DNA from: Paludibacteraceae bacterium
GTDB taxonomy: Bacteria; Bacteroidota; Bacteroidia; Bacteroidales; Paludibacteraceae
Length of the DNA stretch: 64,000 bases
Direction of reading: 5' to 3'
Assembly: GCA_024401495.1 (NCBI GenBank)
Contig: JAKSKW010000003.1
Span: forward strand, 1 to 64,000
This document shows positions 1 to 7,745 of the stretch, one piece after another. The notes beneath the pieces are model-generated. The model did not search any database, was not told where the DNA came from, and was given only the letters and a program-made list of their open reading frames with translations. Position 1 is the stretch's first letter, and each line of letters begins with the position of its first letter. Both the position numbers and the translations under genes were made by a program.

Positions 1-50
1 GAAGAGAAGCAACAGGCAATCAATGAAATGATTGTTACAAATTTTCTCAT
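1..50 (-). CDS. Partial T9SS-tail protein (third cassette copy, cut by window edge)
   Basis: Only the first 16 codons lie in the window; the start codon is the CAT at 48-50 on the plus strand. The bases match the beginning of the genes at 1026-1445 and 2479-2898, so the encoded signal peptide (MRKFVTIISLIACC) is the same. This shows that the two-gene cassette seen to the right continues leftward, giving at least three tandem copies. Nothing can be said about the rest of this copy. Confidence 0.75.
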   Translation of the reverse strand, partial: MRKFVTIISLIACCFS

Positions 51-120
51 ATTGTAAAATTTTAATTATTTCTTTATTCTCTTCGCCACTGTTGCCGTCG
101 ATTCCGTCAACGGAACTTCC

Positions 121-141
121 GGGCAGGTTTGAAACCTGCCC
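121..141. repeat. Palindrome GGGCAGGTTT-G-AAACCTGCCC
   Basis: Two perfect 10-base arms around a single central base, followed by CTACGCCC. It lies between two cassettes of the tandem array and recurs in the same place at 1516-1536. Its outer sequence (CCCCTAC) resembles the ends of other intergenic palindromes in the window. It could terminate transcription or be a REP-like element; it has no clear T-run after it. Confidence 0.7.
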
Positions 142-242
142 CTACGCCCAAAAAAATTCGTCCATAGCATTGATTCAAAATAATTAAATTCGCAAATAAT
201 CAAATGAATCAAATAATCCGACTCGGGCGTTCGCCCGGCACT

Positions 243-1019
243 TTATTTGGTGACAGGACGGACAGGGCGCCCTAGGGAGCGAGAGCCGGGTATCGCCTCT
301 ATGGAATTAAAGTAGTAAGCTTGGTAATTATGATACTCCACAGAAGAACTCCAGTATTGCCAGTAAGAGTTTTCTTCAATATTAGTTTTATAGCGGTAGC
401 CAGTGGCAGGAAGGAAAATTGATTTGCCATTTACCTTACTTGCCACCTCGTATCCATCCACACCTTTATACTCTAACCTTGTCCAAGTGCAATTATTCCG
501 CAACTCAATAAATTCAGCTATTGTTGGCATTCTCCATTTACCTCCCCAATTCCGTGAAGCTGCATCATATTTTGCAGTTAACCTGCCATTTTTATCTATT
601 ATTGAGTCTGACTCTAATTGTGATATTGTTTTTGAGGAATTTAAGCTAGTAGCATAATAATCTTTTGATTTTACTTCGCTCCATGCAAAATAGTCTCCAT
701 ACTCTTCTGGCTTTGTAGCACCTACATTCATAGTTGCCCACTTCAAACCACTTGGCAAGCCAAGATCGACATAATCGTGGCCATCACCACTATTAGACTT
801 CAACACCTCTATCTCCTTCTTCAACTTCTCTATCTCAGACATCAAATCATTGAACCCTTTTGCATTGGCAATCTGTGGGTCGTCAAACGTAATACTGTCT
901 ACTTTCTCAGAAGGAACACTTTCTTCTGAACCGTTCTTCATTATGACATAAAACTGATCTGATGCAATGGCTGAAATAGCGGAAATCACCACTGCCACAA
1001 ATAGAAATAATTTCTTCAT
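243..1019 (-). CDS. Secreted FISUMP-domain protein (cassette 1)
   Basis: A 258-residue exported protein. Residues 1-20 are a signal peptide ending ASA-IAS. A short segment then reads SDQFYVIMKNG...VDSITFD, a pattern common at the start of Bacteroidales surface proteins, followed by a heptad-like helix (EIEKLKKEIEVLK). From about residue 80 the FISUMP domain begins (GHDYVDLGLPSGLKWATMNV), with the later RMPTIAEF motif and the terminal GRPVRPV. The FISUMP fold occurs on Fibrobacter and Bacteroidota surface proteins; its biochemical role is not established. It starts 6 bases after the upstream T9SS-tail gene, so the two are probably co-transcribed. Its partner at 1636-2472 shares the N-terminus and motifs but differs in the middle and C-terminal part. 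Confidence 0.8.
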   Translation of the reverse strand: MKKLFLFVAVVISAISAIASDQFYVIMKNGSEESVPSEKVDSITFDDPQIANAKGFNDLMSEIEKLKKEIEVLKSNSGDGHDYVDLGLPSGLKWATMNVGATKPEEYGDYFAWSEVKSKDYYATSLNSSKTISQLESDSIIDKNGRLTAKYDAASRNWGGKWRMPTIAEFIELRNNCTWTRLEYKGVDGYEVASKVNGKSIFLPATGYRYKTNIEENSYWQYWSSSVEYHNYQAYYFNSIEAIPGSRSLGRPVRPVTK

Positions 1020-1025
1020 AGTATC

Positions 1026-1445
1026 TTATTTTTTAATAAATTTAACAGATTGATTTTTAACTGATAGAATGTAATTGCCAGCAGACAAGCCATTGACTTC
1101 GACTCTGGTTCCTCTTCCCTGCAAAACAATCGTACCTTCCATATTTATAACTTTTACCTCATCACTTTCTTCTATTCCAGAAATTGTGATATAGTCAGTC
1201 ACAGGATTCGGATATGACATAATCGCTACTGGCGACGATACAGATTCCGCACTTGATGAACTCTGGTTGAACACAATTGTCCGATACCCTTTGTCCCCAG
1301 TCTTCTGCGGGGATAATTTGAGACTTCGCACATTGCCTATCTGAAACTCATCCTTGCTTCCGTCGGCAGATATGCCAATAAACGAAGAAGCAAATGAAGA
1401 GAAGCAACAGGCAATCAATGAAATGATTGTTACAAATTTTCTCAT
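1026..1445 (-). CDS. Short secreted protein with type IX secretion sorting tail (cassette 1)
   Basis: A 139-residue protein with a signal peptide (residues 1-19, ending SSFAS), a short linker and a typical T9SS type A sorting domain from about residue 78: SYPNPVTDYITISG, then VKVINMEG and the ending GNYILSVKNQSVKFIKK. Such tails normally sit at the C-terminus of a larger cargo protein and direct it through the outer membrane; here almost nothing but the tail is present. The protein sequence is identical to that of 2479-2898, and only one silent base change near the end was noticed. It precedes the FISUMP gene by 6 bases. Confidence 0.82.
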   Translation of the reverse strand: MRKFVTIISLIACCFSSFASSFIGISADGSKDEFQIGNVRSLKLSPQKTGDKGYRTIVFNQSSSSAESVSSPVAIMSYPNPVTDYITISGIEESDEVKVINMEGTIVLQGRGTRVEVNGLSAGNYILSVKNQSVKFIKK

Positions 1446-1515
1446 ATTGTAAAATTTTAATTATTTCTTTATTCTCTTCGCCACTGTTGCCGTCGATTCC
1501 GTCAACGGAACTTCC

Positions 1516-1536
1516 GGGCAGGTTTGAAACCTGCCC
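1516..1536. repeat. Palindrome GGGCAGGTTT-G-AAACCTGCCC, second copy
   Basis: Same palindrome and same flanks as at 121-141, lying between cassettes 1 and 2. The whole intercassette stretch (about 1447-1635) repeats the stretch 52-242 with only a few base differences, so the spacer is part of the duplicated unit. Confidence 0.7.
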
Positions 1537-1635
1537 CTACGCCCAAAAATTCGTCCATAGCATTGATTCAAAATAATTAAATTTGCAAATAACCAAATGA
1601 ATCAAATAATCCAAGGCAGGCGTTCGCCCGGCATT

Positions 1636-2472
1636 TTATTCTGAGACAGGACGGACAGGGCGCCCGGAGCTGCGGCTGGAGTAGCTACTATTAAAACTTT
1701 CTGAATCGAAGGAGAAGTAGTAAGAGCTGCTTAAAAGGAGCGTGTACATATTAGAACACCAGTAGTAGCCACGTTCACCCTCATAGTAGTTCGAAGTACG
1801 ATCGAAGCTGCCAGCGGCAGGAAGGAAAATCGATTTGCCATTTCGACTACTTGACACCTTGTATCCATAGACACCTTCATACTCTGACCATGTCCAAGTG
1901 CAATAAATTCGCAACTCTTGAAATTCAGCTGTTGTTGGCATTCTCCATTTACCTCCCCAATTCTGTGATGCTGCATCATATTTTGCAGTTAACCTGCAAT
2001 TTTTACCTATTATTGAGGCTGACAGTAATTGTGATTCTGTTTTTTCTTTAGTGGTGCAATTATCCCAATCATAACTATCTTTTGTTTTTACTTCGCCCCA
2101 TGCAAAATAGTCTCCATACTCTTCTGGCTTTGTAGCACCTACATTCATAGTTGCCCACTTCAAACCACTTGGCAAGTCAAGATCGACATAATCGTGGCCA
2201 TTCAAAGAGCCTAAATCTGGCGACGTAATGTTGCTACCACCTCCATTAGACTTCAACACCTCTATCTCTTTCTTCAACTTATCTATCTCTGCCATCAAAA
2301 CACTGAATCCCTTTGTATTGGCAATCTGAGGGGCGTCAAACGTGATGCTGTCTACTTTGTCGGAAGGAAAACTTTTTGCTGAACCGTCCTTCATAATGAC
2401 ATAAAACTGGTCTGATGCAATGGCTGAAATAGCTGAAATCACCACTGCCACAAAAAGAAATAATTTCTTCAT
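1636..2472 (-). CDS. Secreted FISUMP-domain protein (cassette 2)
   Basis: A 278-residue paralogue of 243-1019. The signal peptide and the SDQFYVIMKDG / VDSITFD segment are nearly the same, then a helical stretch (EIDKLKKEIEVLKSN), an extra Gly/Ser-Pro-rich linker (GGGSNITSPDLGSLN), and the FISUMP domain from GHDYVDLDLPSGLKWATMN to the end GRPVRPVSE. The middle and the Ser/Tyr-rich C-terminal segment differ strongly from the sister copy. The contrast between a constant upstream partner and a varying FISUMP part suggests diversification of the exposed domain. It sits 6 bases after 2479-2898. Confidence 0.8.
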   Translation of the reverse strand: MKKLFLFVAVVISAISAIASDQFYVIMKDGSAKSFPSDKVDSITFDAPQIANTKGFSVLMAEIDKLKKEIEVLKSNGGGSNITSPDLGSLNGHDYVDLDLPSGLKWATMNVGATKPEEYGDYFAWGEVKTKDSYDWDNCTTKEKTESQLLSASIIGKNCRLTAKYDAASQNWGGKWRMPTTAEFQELRIYCTWTWSEYEGVYGYKVSSSRNGKSIFLPAAGSFDRTSNYYEGERGYYWCSNMYTLLLSSSYYFSFDSESFNSSYSSRSSGRPVRPVSE

Positions 2473-2478
2473 AGTATC

Positions 2479-2898
2479 TTATTTTTTTATAAATTTAACA
2501 GATTGATTTTTAACTGATAGAATGTAATTGCCAGCAGACAAGCCATTGACTTCGACTCTGGTTCCTCTTCCCTGCAAAACAATCGTACCTTCCATATTTA
2601 TAACTTTTACCTCATCACTTTCTTCTATTCCAGAAATTGTGATATAGTCAGTCACAGGATTCGGATATGACATAATCGCTACTGGCGACGATACAGATTC
2701 CGCACTTGATGAACTCTGGTTGAACACAATTGTCCGATACCCTTTGTCCCCAGTCTTCTGCGGGGATAATTTGAGACTTCGCACATTGCCTATCTGAAAC
2801 TCATCCTTGCTTCCGTCGGCAGATATGCCAATAAACGAAGAAGCAAATGAAGAGAAGCAACAGGCAATCAATGAAATGATTGTTACAAATTTTCTCAT
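2479..2898 (-). CDS. Short secreted protein with type IX secretion sorting tail (cassette 2)
   Basis: Identical in protein sequence to 1026-1445 (139 residues; signal peptide, then a T9SS type A tail with YPNPVTDYITISG and GNYILSVKNQ). It is the outermost cassette of the array seen here; the upstream side is a long gene-free region with simple repeats, so the promoter for the array may lie there. The near-complete identity of the two copies points to a recent duplication or ongoing gene conversion. Confidence 0.82.
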   Translation of the reverse strand: MRKFVTIISLIACCFSSFASSFIGISADGSKDEFQIGNVRSLKLSPQKTGDKGYRTIVFNQSSSSAESVSSPVAIMSYPNPVTDYITISGIEESDEVKVINMEGTIVLQGRGTRVEVNGLSAGNYILSVKNQSVKFIKK

Positions 2899-3042
2899 AT
2901 TGTTAAATTTTAATTATTTCTCAATTCTATTGAACGTAAAATTTCCGTAAATGATTCGTAAAATTCAATTCGCTTGGGCGATTTCATTTGAACACGAATT
3001 AACATAAATTACCCACGAATTTTTCAAAAATTGCAACGCTTC

Positions 3043-3072
3043 GCCATTTTCGTTTTCGTCTTCGTTTTCGTT
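3043..3072 (-). repeat. GAAAAC-type hexamer repeat
   Basis: Read on the minus strand this is AACGAAAACGAAGACGAAAA followed by CGAAAATGGC. The same core occurs at 57401-57430 and, inside a gene, at 13781-13840, so it is a dispersed hexamer-based repeat and not a chance run. Confidence 0.65.
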
Positions 3073-3135
3073 AAATCGCACACAAAAAAGGAGATTGCTG
3101 GCTTTCGCCAACAACCTCCGTATTATCATATTTCG

Positions 3136-3204
3136 TAGAGACGGGGCATGCCCCGTCTTTATGGTGTTTAAAATTACGCAAGACGCGAGATCTCGCGTCT
3201 CTAC
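3136..3204. repeat. Composite of two palindromes with GTAGAGAC/GTCTCTAC ends
   Basis: The left part (3139-3158) is the perfect palindrome AGACGGGGCATGCCCCGTCT preceded by GTAG. The right part (3181-3200) is the perfect palindrome AGACGCGAGATCTCGCGTCT followed by CTAC. The pair is therefore bounded by inverted GTAGAGAC/GTCTCTAC ends, like a very small non-coding mobile element or a pair of REP units. Single members of the same family occur at many other intergenic sites in the window. Confidence 0.75.
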
Positions 3205-3214
3205 GGCATTTAAA

Positions 3215-3271
3215 TATTGTATTGTATTGTATTGTATTGTATTGTATTGTATTGTATTGTATTGTATTGTA
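3215..3271. repeat. (TATTG)11 pentanucleotide microsatellite
   Basis: About eleven perfect tandem copies of TATTG. Because five is not a multiple of three, the tract stays open in every frame and creates false reading frames on both strands. It lies about 315 bases upstream of the FISUMP array start codon and over 350 bases from the caspase operon end, so any link to gene switching is only a possibility. Confidence 0.9.
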
Positions 3272-3450
3272 TACAAATAAATTGTCAATCATCAAAAATT
3301 TTGACGATCCTCCACAGGCAATATTCATACAATAAAATCCTCTCATTTGTAATTCCTAATATATCCTTTTATACAATGTCCGCAAAATTAAAGTTTTTTA
3401 GGAAAACTCTAAATAAAACTGTGATTTTTTCTAACACACGCTTTTTTTAC

Positions 3451-3472
3451 ACGCACGTCCGTGCGTCTCTAC
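3451..3472. repeat. Palindrome ACGCACG-TC-CGTGCGT plus CTCTAC
   Basis: Seven-base arms followed by CTCTAC. It fits the right half of the intergenic palindrome family (inner stem variable, outer GTCTCTAC kept). Confidence 0.65.
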
Positions 3473-3521
3473 GAGATGTAATCCAAAATCGGAAAGAATA
3501 CCATCGTTGGCATGTACCGAC

Positions 3522-3560
3522 AATTATGAATTATGAATTATGAATTGTGAATTGTGAATT
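3522..3560. repeat. Heptamer tandem repeat (AATTATG)3 (AATTGTG)2
   Basis: Five consecutive seven-base units, three AATTATG and two AATTGTG, ending AATT. A different AT-rich heptamer array is found at 61784-61814. Such heptamers were seen only between genes here. Confidence 0.8.
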
Positions 3561-3574
3561 CCCAAATAAAAAAA

Positions 3575-3598
3575 GGCGACGAGAACATTCCCGTCGCC
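3575..3598 (-). terminator. Rho-independent terminator of the caspase operon
   Basis: On the minus strand the stem GGCGACG/CGTCGCC is followed by a run of seven T. It lies just after the stop codon of the gene at 3623-4495. Confidence 0.75.
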
Positions 3599-3622
3599 CA
3601 TAATATTTTCATTTGCTATTTC

Positions 3623-4495
3623 TTACTGCATAATCGCAATAGTGCGTGAGTAGACACCGATCTGCTGCTTAGAGTCAGCCTTGATGTTAGACATCTTCAA
3701 GAACTTGTTCACCTGACGAAGATCGTAAGGCACCTCTGAAGCCACCAACACAAGATTGTCTGTACCAAGTGGGTAAGTCAACTCGATTGGATAATCCTCA
3801 AGGTCGATCACACAGTTTGCTGGGATCAACAAGTGAGACAATGTCTGAGCGTCGTCGATTGGCAAACACTCTGCCATCTCGCCGTTTGATGCGACGTCGA
3901 TCACATTTACATAAAGGATCTTAGAACTGTTGTTCTTAACTCTGAAGTAAACCTCCTTACCTGCCTTTGCAGCCACTACAAGCTCGCCTGTCTTAGTGTC
4001 GACAAGGTCGAATGAGATACCGAAGTCGCTCTTCTCATTGCTGACATTAAACTGAGTCTCGCTGTTCTTCTTTGCCAAGATAGCCTTTGCGATATCGCTC
4101 TCAATGATATCTCCACGATAAGTACATCCGGCTGCGGCATGGCTGATATTGTCAGTGCCATTACCGTTGAACAAAGACTTAACTGCGTGGCCTACGAACT
4201 CAGCTGAAGCCGACGACGCATTTCCCTGCTCCTTCATGATTGTGCCGATAGTCTTACCGTCCACAGCACCTGTGGCATATATCTTCTGAGCAGACTTATC
4301 GATAATTGATAGGCTTGCACCATCTTTCACACGGACTACGTCAGACTCCTGAAGCTCAGCACGCTTTGTAAGCGCCTGCCAAGTGTTTCCAGCCTTCTTC
4401 TCCACACTTCCCGTTACAGCGTAAACGAAAAGATTTCCTGCGTATGTTGCCACTGCCATAATAAGCATGCAGGCAACTGATAACATTCTCTTCAT
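3623..4495 (-). CDS. Secreted FecR-like / DUF4384-type protein, third gene of the CHASE2-caspase operon
   Basis: A 290-residue exported protein with signal peptide MKRMLSVACMLIMAVATYAG. Residues about 20-95 read like a FecR-type small beta domain (FVYAVTGSVEKKAGNTWQAL ... VRVKDGASLSIID). Residues about 165-265 resemble DUF4384: a ligand-free beta sandwich with KAGKEVYFRVKNNS, ILYVNVIDVASNGEM, CLPID and the closing LVLVASEVP. DUF4384 is often found with caspase-like peptidases, which matches its neighbour 23 bases upstream. Function is unknown; a role as periplasmic partner or substrate of the protease is inference. A terminator follows. Domain names are by eye and moderately certain. Confidence 0.72.
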   Translation of the reverse strand: MKRMLSVACMLIMAVATYAGNLFVYAVTGSVEKKAGNTWQALTKRAELQESDVVRVKDGASLSIIDKSAQKIYATGAVDGKTIGTIMKEQGNASSASAEFVGHAVKSLFNGNGTDNISHAAAGCTYRGDIIESDIAKAILAKKNSETQFNVSNEKSDFGISFDLVDTKTGELVVAAKAGKEVYFRVKNNSSKILYVNVIDVASNGEMAECLPIDDAQTLSHLLIPANCVIDLEDYPIELTYPLGTDNLVLVASEVPYDLRQVNKFLKMSNIKADSKQQIGVYSRTIAIMQ

Positions 4496-4518
4496 AACTT
4501 TGCCCTCCTATTGGTTAA

Positions 4519-6543
4519 TTAGTTTCTTTTTGGGAACAATATATAGTTTCCTTGTTTATTTTCAAAGATTGGCATCTGCTTGCCGTTTGTAGAAGTACGT
4601 ACCTGCTGACGGATGTATTTCTCCAAACCATCGATTGTGATGTTTCCTTCCTCGTCGACAGCCTTACCGTTGATACCCTCGATCAAAGCCTTTGTGAAGA
4701 TACCGTTCTTCCACTCCTCGCTCTCGTTCGACTTCTGGCTTGCTGTGCTTGAGTAGAATCCGATGATGCCTGGATCAGCAAGTGAGAATGGCTCTGCCAC
4801 CGACTTCTGTCCGTACATTGCGCCAGAGTGGCAAGCATCCATAAAGATGATGATCTTACATCTCTTATCCTTCAAACGCTTTGTAGCGCTTCTGATAACG
4901 TCGAAATTAACGGCTGTAGAGAACAAATCCTCGCTCTCTGCGTTAGCCGACAAGAAGTAAGTATCGTCGCCTTCCTTAGCACCGTGTCCAGAGAAGTATA
5001 GCATAACGACGTCGCCCTGCTCTACCTTGTTGACAAGCTGCGACATCTGCTTCTTGATTGCGCGGTCGTTAGCATTCTTATCTGTGACAAGAGATGCAGT
5101 AGCCAAATTCTTATAGTAGCTCAAGTTGCTGTTCTGGATAGCGCTCAAGAAATCAGCGGCATCCTTAGAAGCGTGCTGAAGCTTCAAATCAGCCTGATCG
5201 TAATCACTTACACCGACAGAGACAACATGCAAAGCTGGTTTGTTGGAATCTGCCTTGTAGTACAATCTTACGACTGCAGGATCACTGCTCAAGCCCTTGC
5301 TATCCTTAGCGATTAGCTGCACTCTGCAGACGTCCTCCTTACGTGGAAGAGTAAGAGTGATCTGATCAGAAAGCTGCTTCACACCCTTTGTAGTTGGCTG
5401 AAGCTCACCATTGATATATGCTATGATAGATGGTTTGCTGCCATCAGCAGTCTTAGCCTGGTAAACGAATGTCATCTCTGGATTAGTGTACTGAGCACCA
5501 TCCTTAGGTGAGACGATTGTGATTGTAGGAGCACCTGAAGCAACTGGAGTTGTCGGTGTCTGCGGATTCACAACTGGAGTCGACGGAGTCTGAGGTTTTG
5601 TTGGAGTTGATGGAGTTGCGCTTGCCAACAACGAGCCCTTAAACTTACCATCGTCTACATTATGAGCCTCCGACGGACGTGTGCCAGCCTTAGGATTCTT
5701 CTGTTGCCATGCGAAACCAGCCTTTTTAGCCTCAGCAGCTGAAGCGTAAGCAGGTTGAGCGATCCATTTCTCACCACGGTCGACACATCCCCATTTGCCA
5801 CCACGTTTAACTACAGCGAAGTTACGGTCTGGAGTGAACATACATGTCTTGTCGTAGTCGTCAAGGAAAGGCTTAATGATCCAGTTTCCAAGATAGTTGG
5901 CAAAACCCTTCTTTCTTGTCTGAGAATCCATAGCCTCGTAAGCAGTCTGGCCAAGAGGAGCATACTCGCCCCACTCCTTTGCAGCCTGAAGGATGCTCTC
6001 CTTATTGACCATTACTGGTTTGATGATATACTTAGCGTCCTTGTCGATTGCACCCCAAAGACCTTTATGCTTTACAATCGCATATTCCGAAGTGCCGGAC
6101 AATGTGTAAACATCATCAATCTCATCAAACACTGGAGAAATCACAAAGTCACCATAGTAGTTGGCGTAACCGAACTTACCATTACCGTCGGCTGCATCAT
6201 ATAGGTAATCCTCGACGCGAGCCTTTCTCCACTGAGCGTGAGCAGCCTTGAAAGCGATATTCTTATTTTTGAACACCATCTTTGCAATGACATCTCCCTC
6301 TGTGTTGATCACACCCCAGAATTTACCCTGGCGCACAACAGCATAATCCTTCGAACCAACAAAAGCGTGAGCAGGATCAACCTCATCGTAAGCGTGCTTG
6401 ATCACAGTACGAAGAGTCTTAGGATCTTGGAATCCCCACTTGTTTGTAGTCTGGTTCTTCACTGCTTTAAGAGCCGCAAATGTAGGCAAGCAAAGCAGCA
6501 ATGTCAAAATAGCTAAACCTATTCGTTTCATATTATATTTCAT
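4519..6543 (-). CDS. Secreted WG-repeat protein with C-terminal caspase-like (C14) protease
   Basis: A 674-residue protein with a signal peptide near residues 1-25 (start at 6543, or the second Met four codons on). Residues 25-285 hold several WG-type repeats (KWGFQD, LWGAID, KWGCVDR, with GYANYYGDFVISPVFDE and GFANYLGNWIIKPFLDD). A Pro/Thr linker at about 310-345 (TPSTPTKPQTPSTP) leads to an Ig-like segment, and residues 435-674 form a peptidase C14 domain. The dyad is visible: His520 in YFSGHG and Cys571 in FMDACHSG. Bacterial orthocaspases cut after basic residues; the substrate here is unknown. The signal peptide places it in the periplasm or at the surface. It lies between the CHASE2 gene (26-base gap) and the DUF4384-type gene (23-base gap). 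Confidence 0.87.
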   Translation of the reverse strand: MKYNMKRIGLAILTLLLCLPTFAALKAVKNQTTNKWGFQDPKTLRTVIKHAYDEVDPAHAFVGSKDYAVVRQGKFWGVINTEGDVIAKMVFKNKNIAFKAAHAQWRKARVEDYLYDAADGNGKFGYANYYGDFVISPVFDEIDDVYTLSGTSEYAIVKHKGLWGAIDKDAKYIIKPVMVNKESILQAAKEWGEYAPLGQTAYEAMDSQTRKKGFANYLGNWIIKPFLDDYDKTCMFTPDRNFAVVKRGGKWGCVDRGEKWIAQPAYASAAEAKKAGFAWQQKNPKAGTRPSEAHNVDDGKFKGSLLASATPSTPTKPQTPSTPVVNPQTPTTPVASGAPTITIVSPKDGAQYTNPEMTFVYQAKTADGSKPSIIAYINGELQPTTKGVKQLSDQITLTLPRKEDVCRVQLIAKDSKGLSSDPAVVRLYYKADSNKPALHVVSVGVSDYDQADLKLQHASKDAADFLSAIQNSNLSYYKNLATASLVTDKNANDRAIKKQMSQLVNKVEQGDVVMLYFSGHGAKEGDDTYFLSANAESEDLFSTAVNFDVIRSATKRLKDKRCKIIIFMDACHSGAMYGQKSVAEPFSLADPGIIGFYSSTASQKSNESEEWKNGIFTKALIEGINGKAVDEEGNITIDGLEKYIRQQVRTSTNGKQMPIFENKQGNYILFPKRN

Positions 6544-6569
6544 CTCTATATCAAATTTATATCATTTCA

Positions 6570-7745
6570 TCACATATTTAACCATGGCCACTTCTTAGCC
6601 AACCACTGGTAAGGGCCGAGAGACTCAAGCCACAACCAAAGTTCACTACTGAATCCACCTAATCCCACACCGATCATAGCATAGGTATAGTTGAGATTAT
6701 ATCTGAAGTTGATGAATGTCAAACCTCCCAACAGCATCATTCCAAGAAGGAAGCCAAGCTGAGTGAAGTTGATAATCATACCGTTTGTCTTTTCGTAAGC
6801 CTCGTAAGCCCAACAACAGAAATAGTTGAAGGCAAGAGTGATAATCAATCCCCAGATTATTGCCCAAGAATCAGACATATTCGTAATAAGACGGTTATCT
6901 TTAGTCGCAGTGGCTATACTATAGGCATGAATCAACGTTCCATTGATACGACGCATACCATAAAGTTCAGTTGCGATAGTGTGATAATCTCTCAAGTCGT
7001 CCATATCACCTACAAGGATAACTCTGTCCTGAATATCGAAAGCATCAAGGAAGAGCTCCATATCAAGCATCTTACGCATATCGTACACGTCGACCTGCAT
7101 CTTCTTGTAATTGATAAGTTCCTCATCATTTCCTCGCTCCTGAAGCATCTTATACTTATCAGGGAAACCAAGACGAAGGATCTCACCCACAAAAGAAGGA
7201 AGCGTCAATCCACCGACAGTGACCGAGTCGGGATAGAAGTATCTCACAATTCCCTCATCGATATTCACACTCGCGTTATAGCAGACATCATGGTAGAAAG
7301 ATTCTTCCACGGCAACAGAATCACCCATCTTCACAATACGCTGAGCAGAAATAAAATTTGGAATTCTTGAGATGACGTTGCGAAGACTGTCGTTCTCTAA
7401 TGAATCCGACGAGATATTGTGGCTAAAAATACAATCCATCGCCACAACTTTAGGACCAAGCTTAGAAATATAATCAAGACCTTCCGCGATTTCCAATCTT
7501 GAATGGACACCCGACATGTTGACAAATGCGACATCCATGCAGTAATCCAAATCACCTTCCCTTAAGTTCTCCGTGTATAAATAATTATCAGTAAACGCAA
7601 TAGCATCAAGCGCACGAGCGATTGGGTTCAAAAATGCCCACGAGAAAGCGAGTATAGCGACCAATACGCACACTCCAATTGTCACCAACAGCGTGCCGAC
7701 GCTCTGCCTCATATAGCGGCAAAATTTCACCATTTTATCACTCAT
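6570..7745 (-). CDS. CHASE2-domain membrane sensor without a cytoplasmic output domain
   Basis: A 391-residue membrane protein. One transmembrane helix lies at about residues 16-38, followed by a periplasmic CHASE2 domain (about 60-280; VAFVNMSG, GPKVVAMDCIF, RVILVGDMDDLRDYHTI, GTLIHAYSIAT), then three helices at about 294-313, 324-345 and 354-371. CHASE2 normally feeds a kinase or cyclase attached after the last helix. Here the protein ends about 20 residues after it (LAKKWPWLNM), so it has no recognisable output domain. It is the first gene of the operon with the secreted caspase and DUF4384-type proteins, suggesting that signalling goes through these periplasmic partners (inference). Confidence 0.85.
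   Translation of the reverse strand: MSDKMVKFCRYMRQSVGTLLVTIGVCVLVAILAFSWAFLNPIARALDAIAFTDNYLYTENLREGDLDYCMDVAFVNMSGVHSRLEIAEGLDYISKLGPKVVAMDCIFSHNISSDSLENDSLRNVISRIPNFISAQRIVKMGDSVAVEESFYHDVCYNASVNIDEGIVRYFYPDSVTVGGLTLPSFVGEILRLGFPDKYKMLQERGNDEELINYKKMQVDVYDMRKMLDMELFLDAFDIQDRVILVGDMDDLRDYHTIATELYGMRRINGTLIHAYSIATATKDNRLITNMSDSWAIIWGLIITLAFNYFCCWAYEAYEKTNGMIINFTQLGFLLGMMLLGGLTFINFRYNLNYTYAMIGVGLGGFSSELWLWLESLGPYQWLAKKWPWLNM

Larger units (their letters stand above)
2899..3622. other. Gene-free, repeat-rich interval
   Basis: No convincing gene is present in these roughly 720 bases. Apparent short reading frames on both strands exist only because a five-base repeat stays open in all frames. 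The interval holds, in order: a hexamer repeat (3043-3072), two palindromes bounded by GTAGAGAC and GTCTCTAC (3136-3204), the pentamer microsatellite (3215-3271), a palindrome (3451-3472), a heptamer repeat (3522-3560) and a terminator for the gene at 3623. Confidence 0.8.

Noticed and set aside
2965..3543. Several 60-108-residue open frames on both strands
   Set aside because: They exist only because the TATTG pentamer tract is open in all frames; compositions (YNTIQYNTIQ, CIVLYCIVLY) are repeat products with no start-site or family support.
5755..6204. 149-residue plus-strand frame opposite the caspase gene
   Set aside because: It lies wholly inside a well supported gene on the other strand and has no family features.
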